A DNA stretch of 64,000 nt from Fasciola hepatica (GCA_948099385.1 CANUEZ040000151.1:2736001-2800000); one strand, 5' to 3'; counted from the first letter of the stretch, positions 12,761-25,930 are shown. Program-made: numbers and translations. Notes: generated from the letters alone by a model not told the origin.

Positions 12761-14449
12761 TTTAAGGGGCAAGCCAAAGTGTATTTGTCCTTGGCTAACA
12801 TCAGTTGAAGTCAAAATTCAGCTGCATCTAATATTGTCAGTATTGTAGGATAATCATAACTGGTAACGAGGCAAGTCATAGAAACCTGATGGGGAAGCTT
12901 TTCAGCTGGCTTGATCAAACCTTTTGGGTGAAATTAGTGCAAGAAAGCTGACCATTCATAATAAAGTAGATATACTTTTTATTGAAGTCAGATAAATATG
13001 AGACTAAAGAAATGCAACTCTAACCTGCAGTCGGATTGGCATTGTCGATTTAGCTAACTAATAATACACCAATTAGGAAATACTATATCAACCTTGAAAA
13101 CATTGAAGAAGGTTAATAAAACTCGGAGGAATTCACCTGGCCTTTCAGATTATGTCGGGAAACCGCGATGGGGCCCAATAGACCTAGTCATTTGGTGGTT
13201 AATGACAGGAATACATGAGAGCTTGTAGCAACAACCGAAGCACTTGTAGTCGCCCACCGTAATCTTCCACTCGATGTTATTATTCGTAATCCTGCATTAC
13301 ATTTTTATGCTGGTGATTTTATTATTTTCAGTCTTGGCTACTAATGAGAACTACCAGTCAAAATAACTGCACTCATTGAACCAGTAATGGTTGGTTTAAG
13401 TGAATCCGATTGGTGGATATCTCTCACATTCAAGAGACCAATGTGAATAAACAAGATTACACCTCAATGGGCTGACAGCAAAGACTGTGATAATTAAGAT
13501 TCAGCACCGGACAACTAATTCAAAATTACGACATGACTTGGGACGCCCCATGCGGAATGCTGCAAATTTGACCTACGTGAACAGTTTATTCACAATAATC
13601 AATTTAACGCTGGTTGATAACCTTCAACCAGAGGCGCTGAATTGCGTCGAAAACTTGATACAATCACTTAGCGTCTAAACATAGCACCTTTGAAACTGTA
13701 GTTGACAAATTCTTGTGTTGTTTATTATCTTTTCAGAGGGACGATCGAACACACTTTTACTCAGCTTATATCTATCAGGGTCGCATTTTCACTACTGCTA
13801 CCGTCACCAGTAGCGCGAATAGAAAACCGAACATCCAGGAGTTGATACGTAAACAGTGAGCAATATGCTTTCGTGAACCTCCAGTGATTGGCTGTGTTCA
13901 TATAGCGTGATTAAAGATTCGCTTGAGGCTTTACTTGCTTCGCAAATGAGCATAAGCTATCAATAACTAACCAAGTGTTCAGCGCATTCATAGCAAAACA
14001 GAATCAAGTCAGAGGAACTAACATATCCTCACTGAAAGATCAGAAAATGGCAATCATAAATAAGAGTATATGAGCCCACAACCATTGATTTCTACTGGAT
14101 GTAAAGTATCAGGCAGAATTTGCTACGTCTTGGAGGGCTTCACTGTCCCTTGTGAAACGAAGTTTCTCATTTATGAAATCATTCGGCAGATTTGCTTCAG
14201 ATGTTTTATCATGAAACATTTTATTACTTAGTATTATTGCTATACTACATTTTAGGAATCACTGGGATTAACTCACAGTTCTTTTGTGTGGCTTATTAGC
14301 TACTATCAACTCGTTTTTTGTACAGCGAGTTTCAAGTCTTTCCCTAAGTCTGTTCAGTCAGTCGAGAGGCCCTTTATTGAGCCTAGGCTAGCTGAGATGG
14401 AGCTCAATTACCTGCCTCTTATCTTCAATCAGTTTTGCTACAACCACTA
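12761..14449. other. No supported feature
   Basis: No recognisable coding or repeat text. Confidence 0.55.
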
Positions 14450-14600
14450 CCACCATCAATACTTCTACTACTATTACTATTACCACTATTACTACTACTA
14501 CTACTACTACTACTGCCAGTATTACGACTATTATTATTATGGCTACTGTTATTACTAATACTACTGTTATTTCTGTTGCTATTATTACTAAGGCAGGTTT
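14450..14600. repeat. Imperfect (TAC/TAT)n trinucleotide tract
   Basis: About 150 bases of TAC, TAT and ACC triplets on the plus strand. The Tyr- and Leu-rich ORFs here are artefacts. Confidence 0.95.
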
Positions 14601-15713
14601 TCCTGTCGTTCAGGAGCCTGTGGCGATCATATTACTACCGATGGCTATCGTTAGGGGGGATTTGACAATGTTTGCAATACCACGGAGAACACTGGGGTTC
14701 GTTGCCTGCTCTCCGACTGTGGATTACATGTTGAAGATAGTCTCATGTATGTAAAATCGTAAGGCGGATCTACCACGCTGCTGTAAATACATCGCGAACT
14801 GAGCTCGTCTCGCTTTGACTTCGGTCCTGTTTCGCTTGGTCGGATGAACGCATAGTTTTTCGTGATGTAGCCAGAACCATCGAGAAGACAACCAATGTGA
14901 GATAAGCTGATCGATAAGTTTGTGTGTATCATCTCCATCTTCTTCATCCCACTTAAAGTATTGTAGGAATCTCCTCTTCCAATAAGTACAGCTCCATCAA
15001 ACGTTCACTGGAATATACTGGTTTTGCTAGTTCTCTTTTAAGGCTAAACTCTGTGTCCCGATTGGCGACACCTCTGCTGGTTTTTATGGTAATTCCAAGA
15101 TGGCAGGAAAGAAGCCCTTAATCATCACCTTTCCCCGCACCTCGTACCTTTCTTCCTCGGTCTTCATCATAGATTGTTTTCCGCTTGGGATGCGAATCTG
15201 TATTTACCTATTCTCTTAGGTCGACTCTCCCAGCTTCCTCTAAAAGGAATTCTACAGATTTTGAAGCAATCATTCAGCTGATGACTTGAAAAGTGATGGA
15301 GATCAAACCTGTATCGTAGAAGCAGCTGTTCGCATGACTCGCATAAGGATACCGCGTCACTTAACTGGGACCGAAAACTCGCACGTCCCATGAACTTGTG
15401 TAGTATAGGTCTGTCGGAAAGGTTTGGACACCGTGCCGTAGGCTGTGGCGGCTAAATTACCGACCGGCTCAGTTGGAAGCTTTGGAAGTCGCAACTTGGC
15501 TATGGTGACAAGGTCGTATAACTGAGTGAAGAAAGTACATTGTCTGCGCAACTGGAGGCTCATTTGTGTTGTCCATCCCCATAGATGTATGGAGCACTCA
15601 CTGTGCAAGAAGAAGCCGCGGATGGAAATGTCCAAATACTTGACCTGAACAAACACTTAAAGAAGCGGAGGATCATCAGGGACGACGGTAGCCAACAAAT
15701 AACAAGATATAAT
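14601..15713. other. Unclassified, partly open on the minus strand
   Basis: Minus-strand frames at 14651-14947, 15167-15391 and 15357-15656 are open for 75-99 codons each. Their text matches no domain I know. It could be a decayed mobile-element ORF, but I cannot support that. Confidence 0.3.
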
Positions 15714-15895
15714 ATGATTCATCATGCAGCTTGTACGCTCAACTCACCATTGAAAACCATGGAAGCACTGTGCAGCTGCTTCATCCTTGTTGGGAATCAT
15801 CAGCAGTGCACATATACCGAGCCCCCTAGGGGACTCGAACCCAGGGTGAACGATTGTGAACCGAGCACCTTAACCCCAAGGCTATCCAGGTTGGA
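15714..15895 (-). repeat. Family C tRNA-headed SINE, copy C2
   Basis: Minus strand: GGATAGCCTTGGGGTTAAGG (A-box region), then a well-kept B box GGGTTCGAGTCCCC (15830-15843), GGGGGCTCGGTATATGTGC, a hammerhead segment, and the family 3' end with GGTTTTCAATGGTGAGTTG and GCTGCATGATGAATCATATT. The ORF running through 15585-16028 simply crosses this repeat and is not a gene. Confidence 0.85.
15765..15809 (-). ncRNA. Type I hammerhead with compensatory stem III pair (C2)
   Basis: Minus strand: stem I GCACTG / CAGTGC is perfect and CTGATGA is intact. Stem II TTCC / GGAT has a T-T clash at its base. GAAA is GAAG and the U of the cleavage triplet is C, so the A-U pair of the family has become G-C. The palindrome CAGCTG is kept. 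Stem I differs from C1 (GCACCG / CGGTGC) at both partners and still pairs. Confidence 0.78.
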
Positions 15896-16075
15896 CCTCA
15901 GCGTTTTGTTCAACATCTACACTACACGATATATAGCACCCTTCCGTCACTGGCTTTTGAACGGTAACAACCCGCTTCCCACACAGCGATCGACTCCTAT
16001 GATGGATGACTTCTCTGTAGGGACCTAAGTACGACGAAGGCATTCCGTTATGAACAACCTACAGATCTTGGTTAC

Positions 16076-16203
16076 TATTTGCAATTGAGTAGTAGGAGAT
16101 TAGATTTGTATATAATATGGTTCATCATGCAGCTTGAACGCTCAACTCACCATTGAAAACCATGGAAGCACAAATCTAATCTCCTACTACTCAATTGCAA
16201 ATA
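16076..16203. repeat. Perfect 34-bp inverted repeat around a family C 3' fragment
   Basis: Arms 16076-16109 and 16170-16203 are exact reverse complements. They begin TATTTGCAATTGAG and end CTCAATTGCAAATA. The 60-base loop (16110-16169) is the 3' end of a family C SINE on the minus strand (GGTTCATCATGCAG to AACCATGGAAGC). The inner arm sequence AAATCTAATCTCC also follows the 3' end of the family C copy at 36.17 kb, so the arms include SINE tail plus flank. Confidence 0.9.
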
Positions 16204-17493
16204 ACAAGATGTTCAAAGAATGATGAAAGCCGGTACCTGATAGCGGATCATCTAGGGATAAATATCAAGACCTGCCGAGGTGTTGCCGTAAAAAATCTTG
16301 AACACAGTCTTGAACGGGGATACGCAAAACAAAAATTTTCAGATGAGTAAACGGCACATATCTGCTCCGTAGCAGAAGAAAGTCCTTATGTAACCTCTTC
16401 TGAGATCAAAAGGAAGACGGAACCTATAAATCCTGAAATTACAGTTACTTTATCGTCAAATGATTACTTGCTTCATGGTCACGGATACTCAGTGAGAAAG
16501 TTTACCATTTGAAAAGTCGAAAGGAACAGGTATGATGTAAACAAAAACGCATTGAATACGTAACCAGGTTGGAGGAACACGGAATTACAGTGTTTTGTCT
16601 ACATATAGACGAAACTAATTCTAACATATGTAGCTCTTGATCTAGAGGACTTCGCTAGCAAGCAAACCTTGCATCAAAACCCTGTCTATTTACAGAGACG
16701 GTAATCTCGGCGTTATCACGTGCTTTTCTCCCATTGGAATCTTGTGCTACGAATGTCATCCAAGAATGAATGTGTACATATTTAATCAGTTCCCTCAGAA
16801 ATGCCCAGCAAAAGTAGAAAAGAATAACCGGGTATACCAACTGCATTTTTATTTGGCAATACCCCTACGCACAGATGGATGGAAAACGCTAATTTAGCCC
16901 CAGGACATAGAACTCGTTTTATCCCACCTTACGTTTCATTTCTCAGTCCCACTGAAGAAGTGTTTAGAGGTTTCAAGAACATAGTGAAACAACTGTTAAT
17001 TGCACATCAAGTGACGATTTTGCGAGTACCCGACTTATAGACCATGTGTATATAGTACTCGCACAAAGCTCAGTGTTGGCTATTTTTGGCTCCGTGATAC
17101 AAATAAATGCCATAGAAAATTACCCAATAAGATCGCCACTTAATTTCCTCAGTGCTATCATTTTGATCCATCTTTGTGAGTTAAAACAAGATCCGTTCAT
17201 CACTAGACCGACGTGCAAAATAGTGTTCCAATCAGCGAGGTTCACACAGTCTGTATTTTGTTCGGTTAATGCATTTAGCTTAGTGTATCATCATCATCAT
17301 CATCATTATCATCGTACAGCGTTAAACAGGAAGACAAGCCCCACTGACCACTACTTTTCTCATCATGTTGCACGCTGAACTAGGAAGTATGAATATACAA
17401 GATGGACAGGGACTGGACCTACACGGGTGGCAAAAGGAAAGAATGCCCTAGTAGCCAACACACGGAATACACAGTCTAACTGTACAAAAGCAC
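16204..17493. other. No supported feature
   Basis: A short ATC repeat at about 17289-17311 only. Confidence 0.55.
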
Positions 17494-18772
17494 ATCGATC
17501 AGTCATTCTGGTTAGACAGAAAGTAACAACACGATCACCACTGTTCGCGGTTCGCTGCCTTATCCTTCAAGGTCTCCAGCCAACTGGTAGACGGATCTTT
17601 TGGACCCCAACCACAAAGACGTGAAGCACCTACTTTTCATAAGTTCGCTGTAAATTTGCTCATTTCTCACTGCCACGTCATCTGTTGACCTCCATGTGGT
17701 TTCTTCCACTCCTGAGGAGGAACGGAGAATAGGACACGGTATGGTAGACGTGTGTTTGTCATACGTAACATGTGTCCCAACGAACGAAGTCTACTAATCT
17801 GGATGCGCTGTGACGAAACGTTCTCCGAATTAGTACCCAATACTCGATTTCTGACCTCATCATTGCCCCCTCGACTATTCCACCCGATGTTAGTGATACT
17901 ACGTAAACATCGGTGGTTGAAAACCTCAATACGACGAATGTCTTCTGTACGCAGACCCTAAGTCTCGCAACTATACAGCAAAACTGAAAGCACTGCAGCA
18001 CAGTATACACGACCTTTCAACTTCAGTAAAATATCAGGTCGCCACCATAAGTGCTTCAGTCTAGCGTACGCCGTTTGACCCTTGGATATACGCGTGCTCA
18101 CCTCCACTACGGTGCTCCCATTCATCGTTACGCTGCTTCCGAGGTAACTAAAGCGATCAACGATTGTTAGTTCCTCCCCATCGAGCATCAAATTCGGAAT
18201 CGTTGACGTCCAGTCTTGCAACATCCTTTTACACTTTGGATGTGTGAAGCGCACCGCAAATGGAGCTACAGCCTTTGGTATTTTATCTTGTGCAAGATGC
18301 TCATGTTCCGCGGATTCAAACAAGCAGACAAGGTCGTCTGCGTAATCTAGGTCACACAGCTTCTCGCTATCTCCTAGTTCGATGCCCACTTCTTGGAAAT
18401 CTCCCAAGGCTTTCTCCATTATCTCGTCCATGACAAAGTTAAACAAGAATGGAGACATGGGACATCCCTGTCGGACACCACTCGTCGTTTCGACTGGACT
18501 AAACAGTTCACCGTATACCCTTACGCGTCCAGAAGTATGAGAGTAAAATGATCTCAGTAGATTCAGGAACTTTTGGGGTATACGTTTCCGGTGAATAGCA
18601 TTTAATAGGGCCTTCCGGTCAAGTGAATCGAAAGCACCTTTCAAGTCGAGGAAAACCATTGTTGTCGGTCGACGGTGTGTGTGACGCACCTCTGGTAATT
18701 GACAAAGAGTAAAAATCTGGTCGATGCATCCTCGACCTGGGGCGGAATCCTGCCTGTTTTTCGCGGGCGTTA
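17494..18772 (-). pseudogene. Decayed non-LTR retrotransposon (LINE-A), reverse transcriptase ORF
   Basis: A reverse transcriptase lacking its N-terminal part. The text runs from REKQAGFRP and RGCIDQIFTL through FLDLKGAFDSLDR (motif A), SGVRQGCPMSPFLFNF (motif B) and the catalytic box LDYADDLVCLF (motif C). The thumb follows with LMLDGEEL..DRFSYLGSSV, then LLYSCET and the distal LRSLGHMLRM and GWGPKDP. A one-base shift lies near 18738-18744, where RP and GRGC fall in different frames. Stop codons interrupt at 17958-17960 (TAG where the family has Trp after CET), at 17667-17669 and at 17637-17639. The longest open piece is 17958-18689. No endonuclease domain is left in the window. By overall resemblance it is RTE-like, as in flukes. 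The clade call is from memory and less certain than the RT call. It lies downstream of, and outside, the innexin. Confidence 0.93.
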
Positions 18773-21700
18773 GGTTAGTGTATCAACCGTTGGACTGTTT
18801 ATTCCAGATTATGTTGTGAGCATTTCACATGCGTGTCAATATCCCCATTTAACTAAGTTTGTTTTACAAAATATAGGTAACAATTAGTAATCTCAAACAT
18901 CGACAAAGTGAACGAACAGACAACAAACCACAATGTTGGTCATGGTATTGTAAACATCGTCAAAGGCTCTTGAACGATCGCCATTGAATCTTAAACGATA
19001 GGAGAACCAGTATTACTACTACCGTTACTATTACTACTAATAATACTACCACTATTCATATTACTACTGTTAGTAGCACTCAAAGCTTTTTGTCTGCATG
19101 GTTTCATTGATGAAAGTAAGCATAGAGGAAATAATCTGCGAGATTTGAGCTTCCATTTTACTCAAATCAGTGGCAAACCATATTGTTATACTGGTATGTG
19201 AGAGTTGGAACAAGACAGTAGCAGACGGAGATGGCAACTGTGTGACAGTTGGATGGACATCAGTGCCCGGAAAGTCAGCAGTACCGTAAAAATGTACACA
19301 GAACAGGAGTTTACACTATGGACCCCTAGGGCGAATAAGTGTAGTTTGATAGGATTTTTCATCAAGAAGAATCAAAAAGAATGGACTGTTCCCCGGCTAT
19401 TCCATACAGTGGATAAAATTAGGGTAATAACTACGATGATATGCAAATGTGATCACTTAATTCATCCACCCATCAAAACCTGGTAACCAGAAAGTTGCGG
19501 TTAGCGCAAACAACGAACTAGTTCAATCTCTCCGTGCCATTTCTTGCTCTTTCTTCCAGATACAATCCTCTCATCCCCACTGGACTTGTATGGGCAGAAT
19601 AGACTGATGCCTATTCGAACGGATAGTGGGGTATATATCCCAGTGGTTGACGGATATGATGATGACTCAGCTCACGCATGGGCCACAGGGGACCACGGGA
19701 ATTCCACCCCCACTGATTGCAAAACGTCTTACGAAATTCGGTCGTACGACCAAATGAGATCTCAATCCCATAGTGATTACTCGTATTATTAACCATTTGT
19801 TTTCTAGTTTTGGCGAAGATGCGTCGATCAATGGAAATAGACCATCATCAAGGATAAAGAAACTGTAAATCAAAGGTGCAATTTCCATGTCATCAGTCGA
19901 ACATTAAACACCCTAACATCCCGTATTTTTCAACACTATCTGAGTTCATGTATACATAAACGAGAATGTTTCAAGCCTGCTTTTTTATGAGTGAAAGAAA
20001 TACTCACATCTTGCTTTCTGTCTGCAGTCATCATCATTAGCATGAATGCTGCTGTTATTATGGTGTACATTCGACAATATCAAACGAAATCACACACGCA
20101 TACCGAAACACTAAATGTGAATGTTGACTCATTAGCCTGCTTGACACTCCTATCCACTCTAAACACTGAAAGAAACACTTGGTACTCTTCCGCTTAGCTT
20201 TCTATAATTTTTTACCGTATAAATGTGATTGTAACGGCTTGAGAAAGAAATTACCGAAAACATCTGTTCGCCTACATCCTGTGTTCTGATTACTTTAATG
20301 AGCTTATTTCTCGAATGTTGAACAATAAAAAGATTTCTATCTTTTGGAAGTCTGTGCAAATGACACTGTTAAATATGCGGTCTGTCGACCTTAACTGATT
20401 CGTTAACATGTCTGAGACGAATCATGTGACACTGGAACTTCGATCGACCTGCTATCCTAGGAACAGCTGATCACTTACGCCGTGCGTGTGATTCTCGTCT
20501 AACAGAAGATTCATGATCAGAGTAAAAAACTCGGTCGGATGAATATCGCATCACGAGACTTCCCTTCACAACCAATTATGGCAGGAATTAATCAGCTCAC
20601 CAACAATATATCTAAATGATTAAATACGAAGAAAACTGGCTTTATAAGTAACTGACATTTTAACTGAATTGTTTTGTTATGAAAGTGAACAGAGCTATAA
20701 GCCTAGAAGGTAATTCAATGAACAAGTCAGGTAGAATGTTGTTAGGATATAAAACCATGGTCAGCTAAGAAACGCAGTTGAACATTTTTTACTTTAATTG
20801 GGCATGAAAAAGAAAGCTGACCCGAATCGCTACTTGTCCTCAGACAGTGATTCGCGAAGAAACCTCAATGCCTGATCAATGGCTGAAAGGCCATGGAAGA
20901 ATGGCGCCGTCTTCTCTAATCAAACGCAAACCGTGGTGCATAACTTTTAAGTTCCAACTGCAAACATAACTCCGGGTTGCATGATTTTAACTCACGTACT
21001 TTACCACTAGGCGGTCAGGTTCGGAAATCAGCCGTGTTTCACGTAAACTCTTACATGATACAGCGTGCATCCACATCTGACTATGGACGTTGCTAACTAT
21101 GGTCACCGGCACAGTGTCCCGTCTCATTGATAAACATGGGTGTAGGGGCCTAACGACACAACAGCATTAAGAATAGTCTACAGAGCTTGGCTACTTTTAC
21201 AATTCCGATGTTAGATCAAATTTACTTTTAGAATCCCCAATGAAATCGACAATAGAGTGAATATCAACGAAGCTCTTCCGTCCATGTATTTAGACTGGAG
21301 ATATCTAGTCAGAGCAGTAAAATCGTGTATCTTGGCTAAAGCTTCCGTTACAGTAATTCGTCTATTCGACTCACTTTTTGGCCACAAAAAAAGTTTGTAA
21401 AATCATTCGCCCACCCGAAATCGTCCCTCCATCACATTTTTTTTATTCAGTTTGCTCACAGACTAAACAACGGCAGTTAAAGTCGCCAGGCCCATCACAC
21501 CACAATCCGCTCCTCGTTTGGACAGGAGACACACAACAGAAATCCGTATTTGTATAATCTGTTGGAACGAAGGCAGTTTACTGAAAACAAGAATGTTTGT
21601 TACGGCGTACCATATGGGCAACAAAGCCGAACTGATCTGATCCTGATACGTTTATTCCACATACTGGATCCAGTATGATAAAACAGTTTTCATCGATACT

Positions 21701-22544
21701 TACGTATATCGTAGCCGTAAGAACCAAGGAGATTTTACTCCACTCTCCGAAAACTGCGGTAGTATATTTCTTGATCGTTATTTTAGAACAGATTTGTGTT
21801 AGATAAACTTATGGCTGACCATATTCCAAATTGGGTCTAAAAAGCGGTTTCCGCAAGAGGTTGCATAACCCTCAAGACGTACGAAATATCAATACCATCA
21901 CTGACAAAGCATGTGATAGCAACAAATCATAAAGTCTATCACGACAATTCAATTTTGTTATTCTAAACCGTAGTGAGTTCTCGACTGTCAAACACCTCAG
22001 ATAAGACAGCGATCAACAGGTGGCCATCCACTCTATGCAGACAAAATTATTTCCATTTGAGCCAAGCTCTGTACCTCGGTGATTGGAGTGGAATTACGTA
22101 TCAGTCGACATGTATTTCTAACAGGAAAAATAACTATACGTGCTCATCATCCAGTAGTAAGCATCAGCCAAAACAGCGTGAACTGATAGCGGAAATAGAT
22201 CGTACGATCTCACAATTCTGTGTCTTCTTTTAAAAATCATCTTGGGAATTAAACGTATCAAACGTTGTCGTGTTAGATAGATTATTATTCTCTCTTCATC
22301 TGCGGTTATGTGCGCTCCTCATCTTACTTCAGTCCTCTCTCCTCTTCTGTGTGTTCTTTGAGTTACGGAAGAAAGAGTTCTATTCCGTCCACTGTTGTTT
22401 TCATGTAATTAATTGACTTTAACTCATTCTCGTGAGCGACCAGGTTATCACACTGAATCCGATGTGAAAGAGGCTGTACAACAGGATTTTCATCCATCCC
22501 ATTCACTCCTGTCCACCTCATTTTATCCGACCGGAGATATCTGA
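18773..22544. other. Mostly featureless
   Basis: A short ACT-rich stretch at about 19010-19070 and the SINE head at 20930-21025. No genes seen. Confidence 0.5.
20930..21025 (-). repeat. Possible tRNA-derived SINE head
   Basis: Minus strand: GACCGCCTAGTGGTAAAGTA (A-box-like), AATCATGCAACCC, then a decayed B-box region. Only the head is recognised. Confidence 0.42.
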
Positions 22545-22735
22545 GTTGTTTAAATCGTTTACGTACCACCTGGGAGGTCAGATGTTCAAATCCCAACACC
22601 GCCGGTGGCGACAGACAGTGATCCGTTGTCACCCGGCCCGTTAGCGCTTGTGACCCGTTGGGAGCTCATACCGATTCTCCTTCGTTACAAGTCTTCGGGT
22701 CAGCTTCCTGGTTATCTCTAATAGTGCAGTGAGCA
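22545..22735 (+). repeat. Family E tRNA-like SINE, copy E1
   Basis: B box ATGTTCAAATCCC near 22582-22594. Then GACAGTGATCCGTTGTCACC, CCCGTTAGCGCTTGTGACC and TTACAAGTCTTCGGGTC, all found in the same order at 35.3 kb. The ORF on the opposite strand here is a shadow. Confidence 0.72.
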
Positions 22736-23104
22736 CTGTACCAATGCGCAAGCGTCGTAAAACACGGCCTTGACTTAAACTCAGCCCATCATCTTTCGGG
22801 CATGTCTCCATTATCAGCTCTAGCCTGCGCTTTTCCTAAAGCAAAATTAAGCCACATCGGTGTGTGCTGCAAGTGAACCGGAAAGATTAGAAAGGTCTTG
22901 TAAAATTGCCTTTCGCATACACATCGTTATTCCCTTCATTCTGTATTTGGGAATGACAATTATCGGGACCTCGTATTTTGTTTTAGCGGAAATATGAATT
23001 ATTCAGCTTATAAAAATTGACAAAACAGTTGAAAGTGCCTAAAAGGCTAGTGAAATAAAAGTAATTACTCTTGGTCTATAAAACTGAAAGATCGATTCAA
23101 GTCG

Positions 23105-23170
23105 CGCGGCACGAATGACCTTGACTGAGAGGACAGAGTTACAAACTCTGTCCGCCCGGTTCGATTTTTA
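23105..23170 (+). repeat. tRNA-like fragment with a perfect 10-bp hairpin
   Basis: GGACAGAGTT (23131-23140), loop ACA, AACTCTGTCC (23144-23153) is a perfect stem in the position of an anticodon arm. CCGGTTCGATT (B-box-like) follows. The stem is too long for a tRNA anticodon arm, so this is more likely a SINE head than a tRNA. Confidence 0.4.
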
Positions 23171-23408
23171 CGCACCTGTGAAAAATACTGTTGGAAAAAA
23201 CAGCGATTGAGAAGGCGAAATTTCAGGACTAATCAATAGTGGGAATACTCTACTTATTCCCTTCTTTCCAAGCTGATGACGGACGGGTACAGAGGGACAA
23301 CGTTCAGTACAATGCACCGATGAACAAGGCAGCATGCAGTGAATGCACAGTGAATCAATAGGATGTGCGAGACCCATGCTTCAAATATTGATTTTCTATC
23401 CTCTGCAC

Positions 23409-23449
<41 letters not shown>

Positions 23450-23450
23450 A

Positions 23451-23493
<43 letters not shown>
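23409..23493. repeat. (AT)n microsatellite
   Basis: About 85 bases of alternating AT with three GTATGT interruptions. First of a series of microsatellites running to 29 kb. Confidence 0.97.
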
Positions 23494-23496
<3 letters not shown>

Positions 23497-25736
23497 CTTG
23501 TGAACCCAAATAATATTGAAACACCCGAATCGGCACGTGCTGTTTGACCCTGTTGCACAGCAATGATGACAGATAGAGAAGAACAAAAAAATTAAAAAAA
23601 AGGAAAAGTTGATCAAATGCATTAAATAAATCCATTCATTTGAGCAATAAACTATAGAATATATGTACAATATAATACAAGCCAATTGCTAAAAAGAAAG
23701 AGAGAGCAAAATTTTCAATTTCTGTTTAGTTTGATTTCATGTTTTTTGACTGCTGGTCGAATAGCTTATTCTGTTTTGTGTACTGTGTGTGTCTGTTTGT
23801 CTATATGTCTGCTGTTGTGTGTGTGTGTGTGTATTTGCATATGCATACCACTAGCATGTTTTCAGTGTGTTCTGACCGAATTATTCACTCCAGAATGTTA
23901 AATCGAAAGATCGATATAACATGACAAAAGGAATTTGGGGAAAAGAGAAGAAAAAGAAGAAGAGAAATATGAAGATGAGAAAGAGAATGAATGGGAATGG
24001 AAAGCGGTATTGGAATGTGTGACCAATAAAGGGGCTTGTCAATGATTAGTATGTGTGTCGCAACATTTTCTGCTCATTGCTATCTCGTACTGTTTTTCCC
24101 CCGTGTTTATCAGCGTGTATCAGATTGAGTTAACCTAGGCAAATTCGGTCTCTTAGTATCATTGAGAGTATTCTGATGTTTTGAACAATTGGCTTCTGGT
24201 TGAAAAACTGAAGTCTGGGGATAAGATTGAATGCAGAGGGGATAAACGCTAAATTTTTCCGGGTAAAGGACCCACCGACCAAATGGTGGTAGTGGTTGGC
24301 CGAAGTGTCGTGATCTCTCCCGTGGTTATCGAGAATGATGAAGATGCCTTGTGGGCAAGCGAATGTTTTTTTGAAGTAAAATAGTTATGCATATAAAATG
24401 AGTTGAAACAACAACTGGCGCCCTTAAAATGAGTCGATTAAAATCGACTAAAAAGAACAATTTGAAAATTTTCGGAGGACCTTAGAATGGAGGGCAGGAA
24501 TGGAATCAGTGTTTATTTATTTGTTTGGTAAAAGAGAAGAATTAGGGCAGAACATTAAGATGAGTTCAAGAAAGGGTCCATCAAGTTTCATTGGATCAGT
24601 CAACCAATCATAACTGAACACAAGATTATGGTATGCTTTTACCTCGGTTGTTGTCGTGTACTTGTTTTCATATGGTTTCATGTGTGAACTTATGCGTGTG
24701 AACGTGTGTGTGTGTGTGTGTGTATGTGTGCATATATATGTCAATATGTGGATATAGAAAGTACGGCATGTGAGATTTGCTTTCAAATGAAATTGTTTCA
24801 ATTCAATCCAATGCTTAAAAGAACAGATGGAGGATCGATATGAGTCGTTCCGAGGTCATTACCCGTTCCCTTGCAAACAGTAATTCATACAAATTGAAAC
24901 GGGATAAGACTTTTTGTGTTTGCCAGCTTTCGCAAGTTTTCTTTTGCCCACATAAATACTAGTATTATCTGGCTGAATATGAAGTGTAACGTTTTATCGA
25001 GTTCAATAATATTGGTTGTATTGTTTAAAAAGAATTAGAAGGTATCGTCGTGTTAGCGGTTTCCTTGACCAAATTTGTCTTTGTTGAAGCACATGTACGC
25101 CTGCATCTCTTGGTTTGCTAGTGGTGACGGTGGTCCCATTGAACCCGAGACAAGAGGCGAATTGTTTCGGATGGATGAACGGACACGTACGCTGTGTTCG
25201 AGTATGGCAGGGATGGAGCAATCAAGTAGACTGACAGACAGATCGATCGACAGACTGCCTAATAGGCAGATCAGACGAATATCAAGAAGCGAGGAAGCGG
25301 CAGAGGCTGGGCCGTACCGAGTGAGCGAGAACAAGAAATGAGACAGTTGGATGGACAATAAAGGAATAAGCAAGAGCATCTCCAGTACAAACTTTTCTGC
25401 TTGAAGACAGACATGTGGATTGGTGTCTGGCGGTTCTCAAGGGGTGCAAACAACGCGTACAGTAGTTCATGAGGGAAATCAAATTGACGGAGGAACGTGA
25501 TGTGTTAAATTTATACCTGGGAAGCTTTCCACACGATCTGGACGTGAATAGGATGATTCAACCGCAACCAGTTGGAAGAAATCAAGCTGGTTCACAACAG
25601 AGAGGAAAATGGTTGGGATAAGGATCGAGGTTGAATGGCATGGGATGGGATAGGATGGGATGGATTTGGAAGGAAAGAACTGAACTTTGTAGAAAAATGT
25701 AGACTTGTTTTTAGGAACATTATTGTTTCTACAATT

Positions 25737-25930
25737 ACTGTCGTTGTTGTTGTTGTTGGTGGTGGTGGTGGAGGTGCTGGTGCGGGTGCGGGTGTTGTCG
25801 CTGTTGTTGTCATCTTTGTCGTCGTTGTCGCTGGCGAAGATAAGGATAAAAACCACGGTGATCATAATAATAATATTGGTAATAATAATAATAATAACGA
25901 CGACGACTGTGGTAACGATGACGGAAATGA
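25737..25930. repeat. Mixed trinucleotide tract (TTG/GGT then AAT/GAC)
   Basis: Period-3 sequence throughout, open in several frames on both strands. The Val/Leu-rich and Thr/Asn-rich ORFs are artefacts of composition. Confidence 0.93.

Noticed and set aside
15585..16028. 147-residue plus-strand ORF
   Set aside because: It runs through an antisense family C SINE including its ribozyme and B box.
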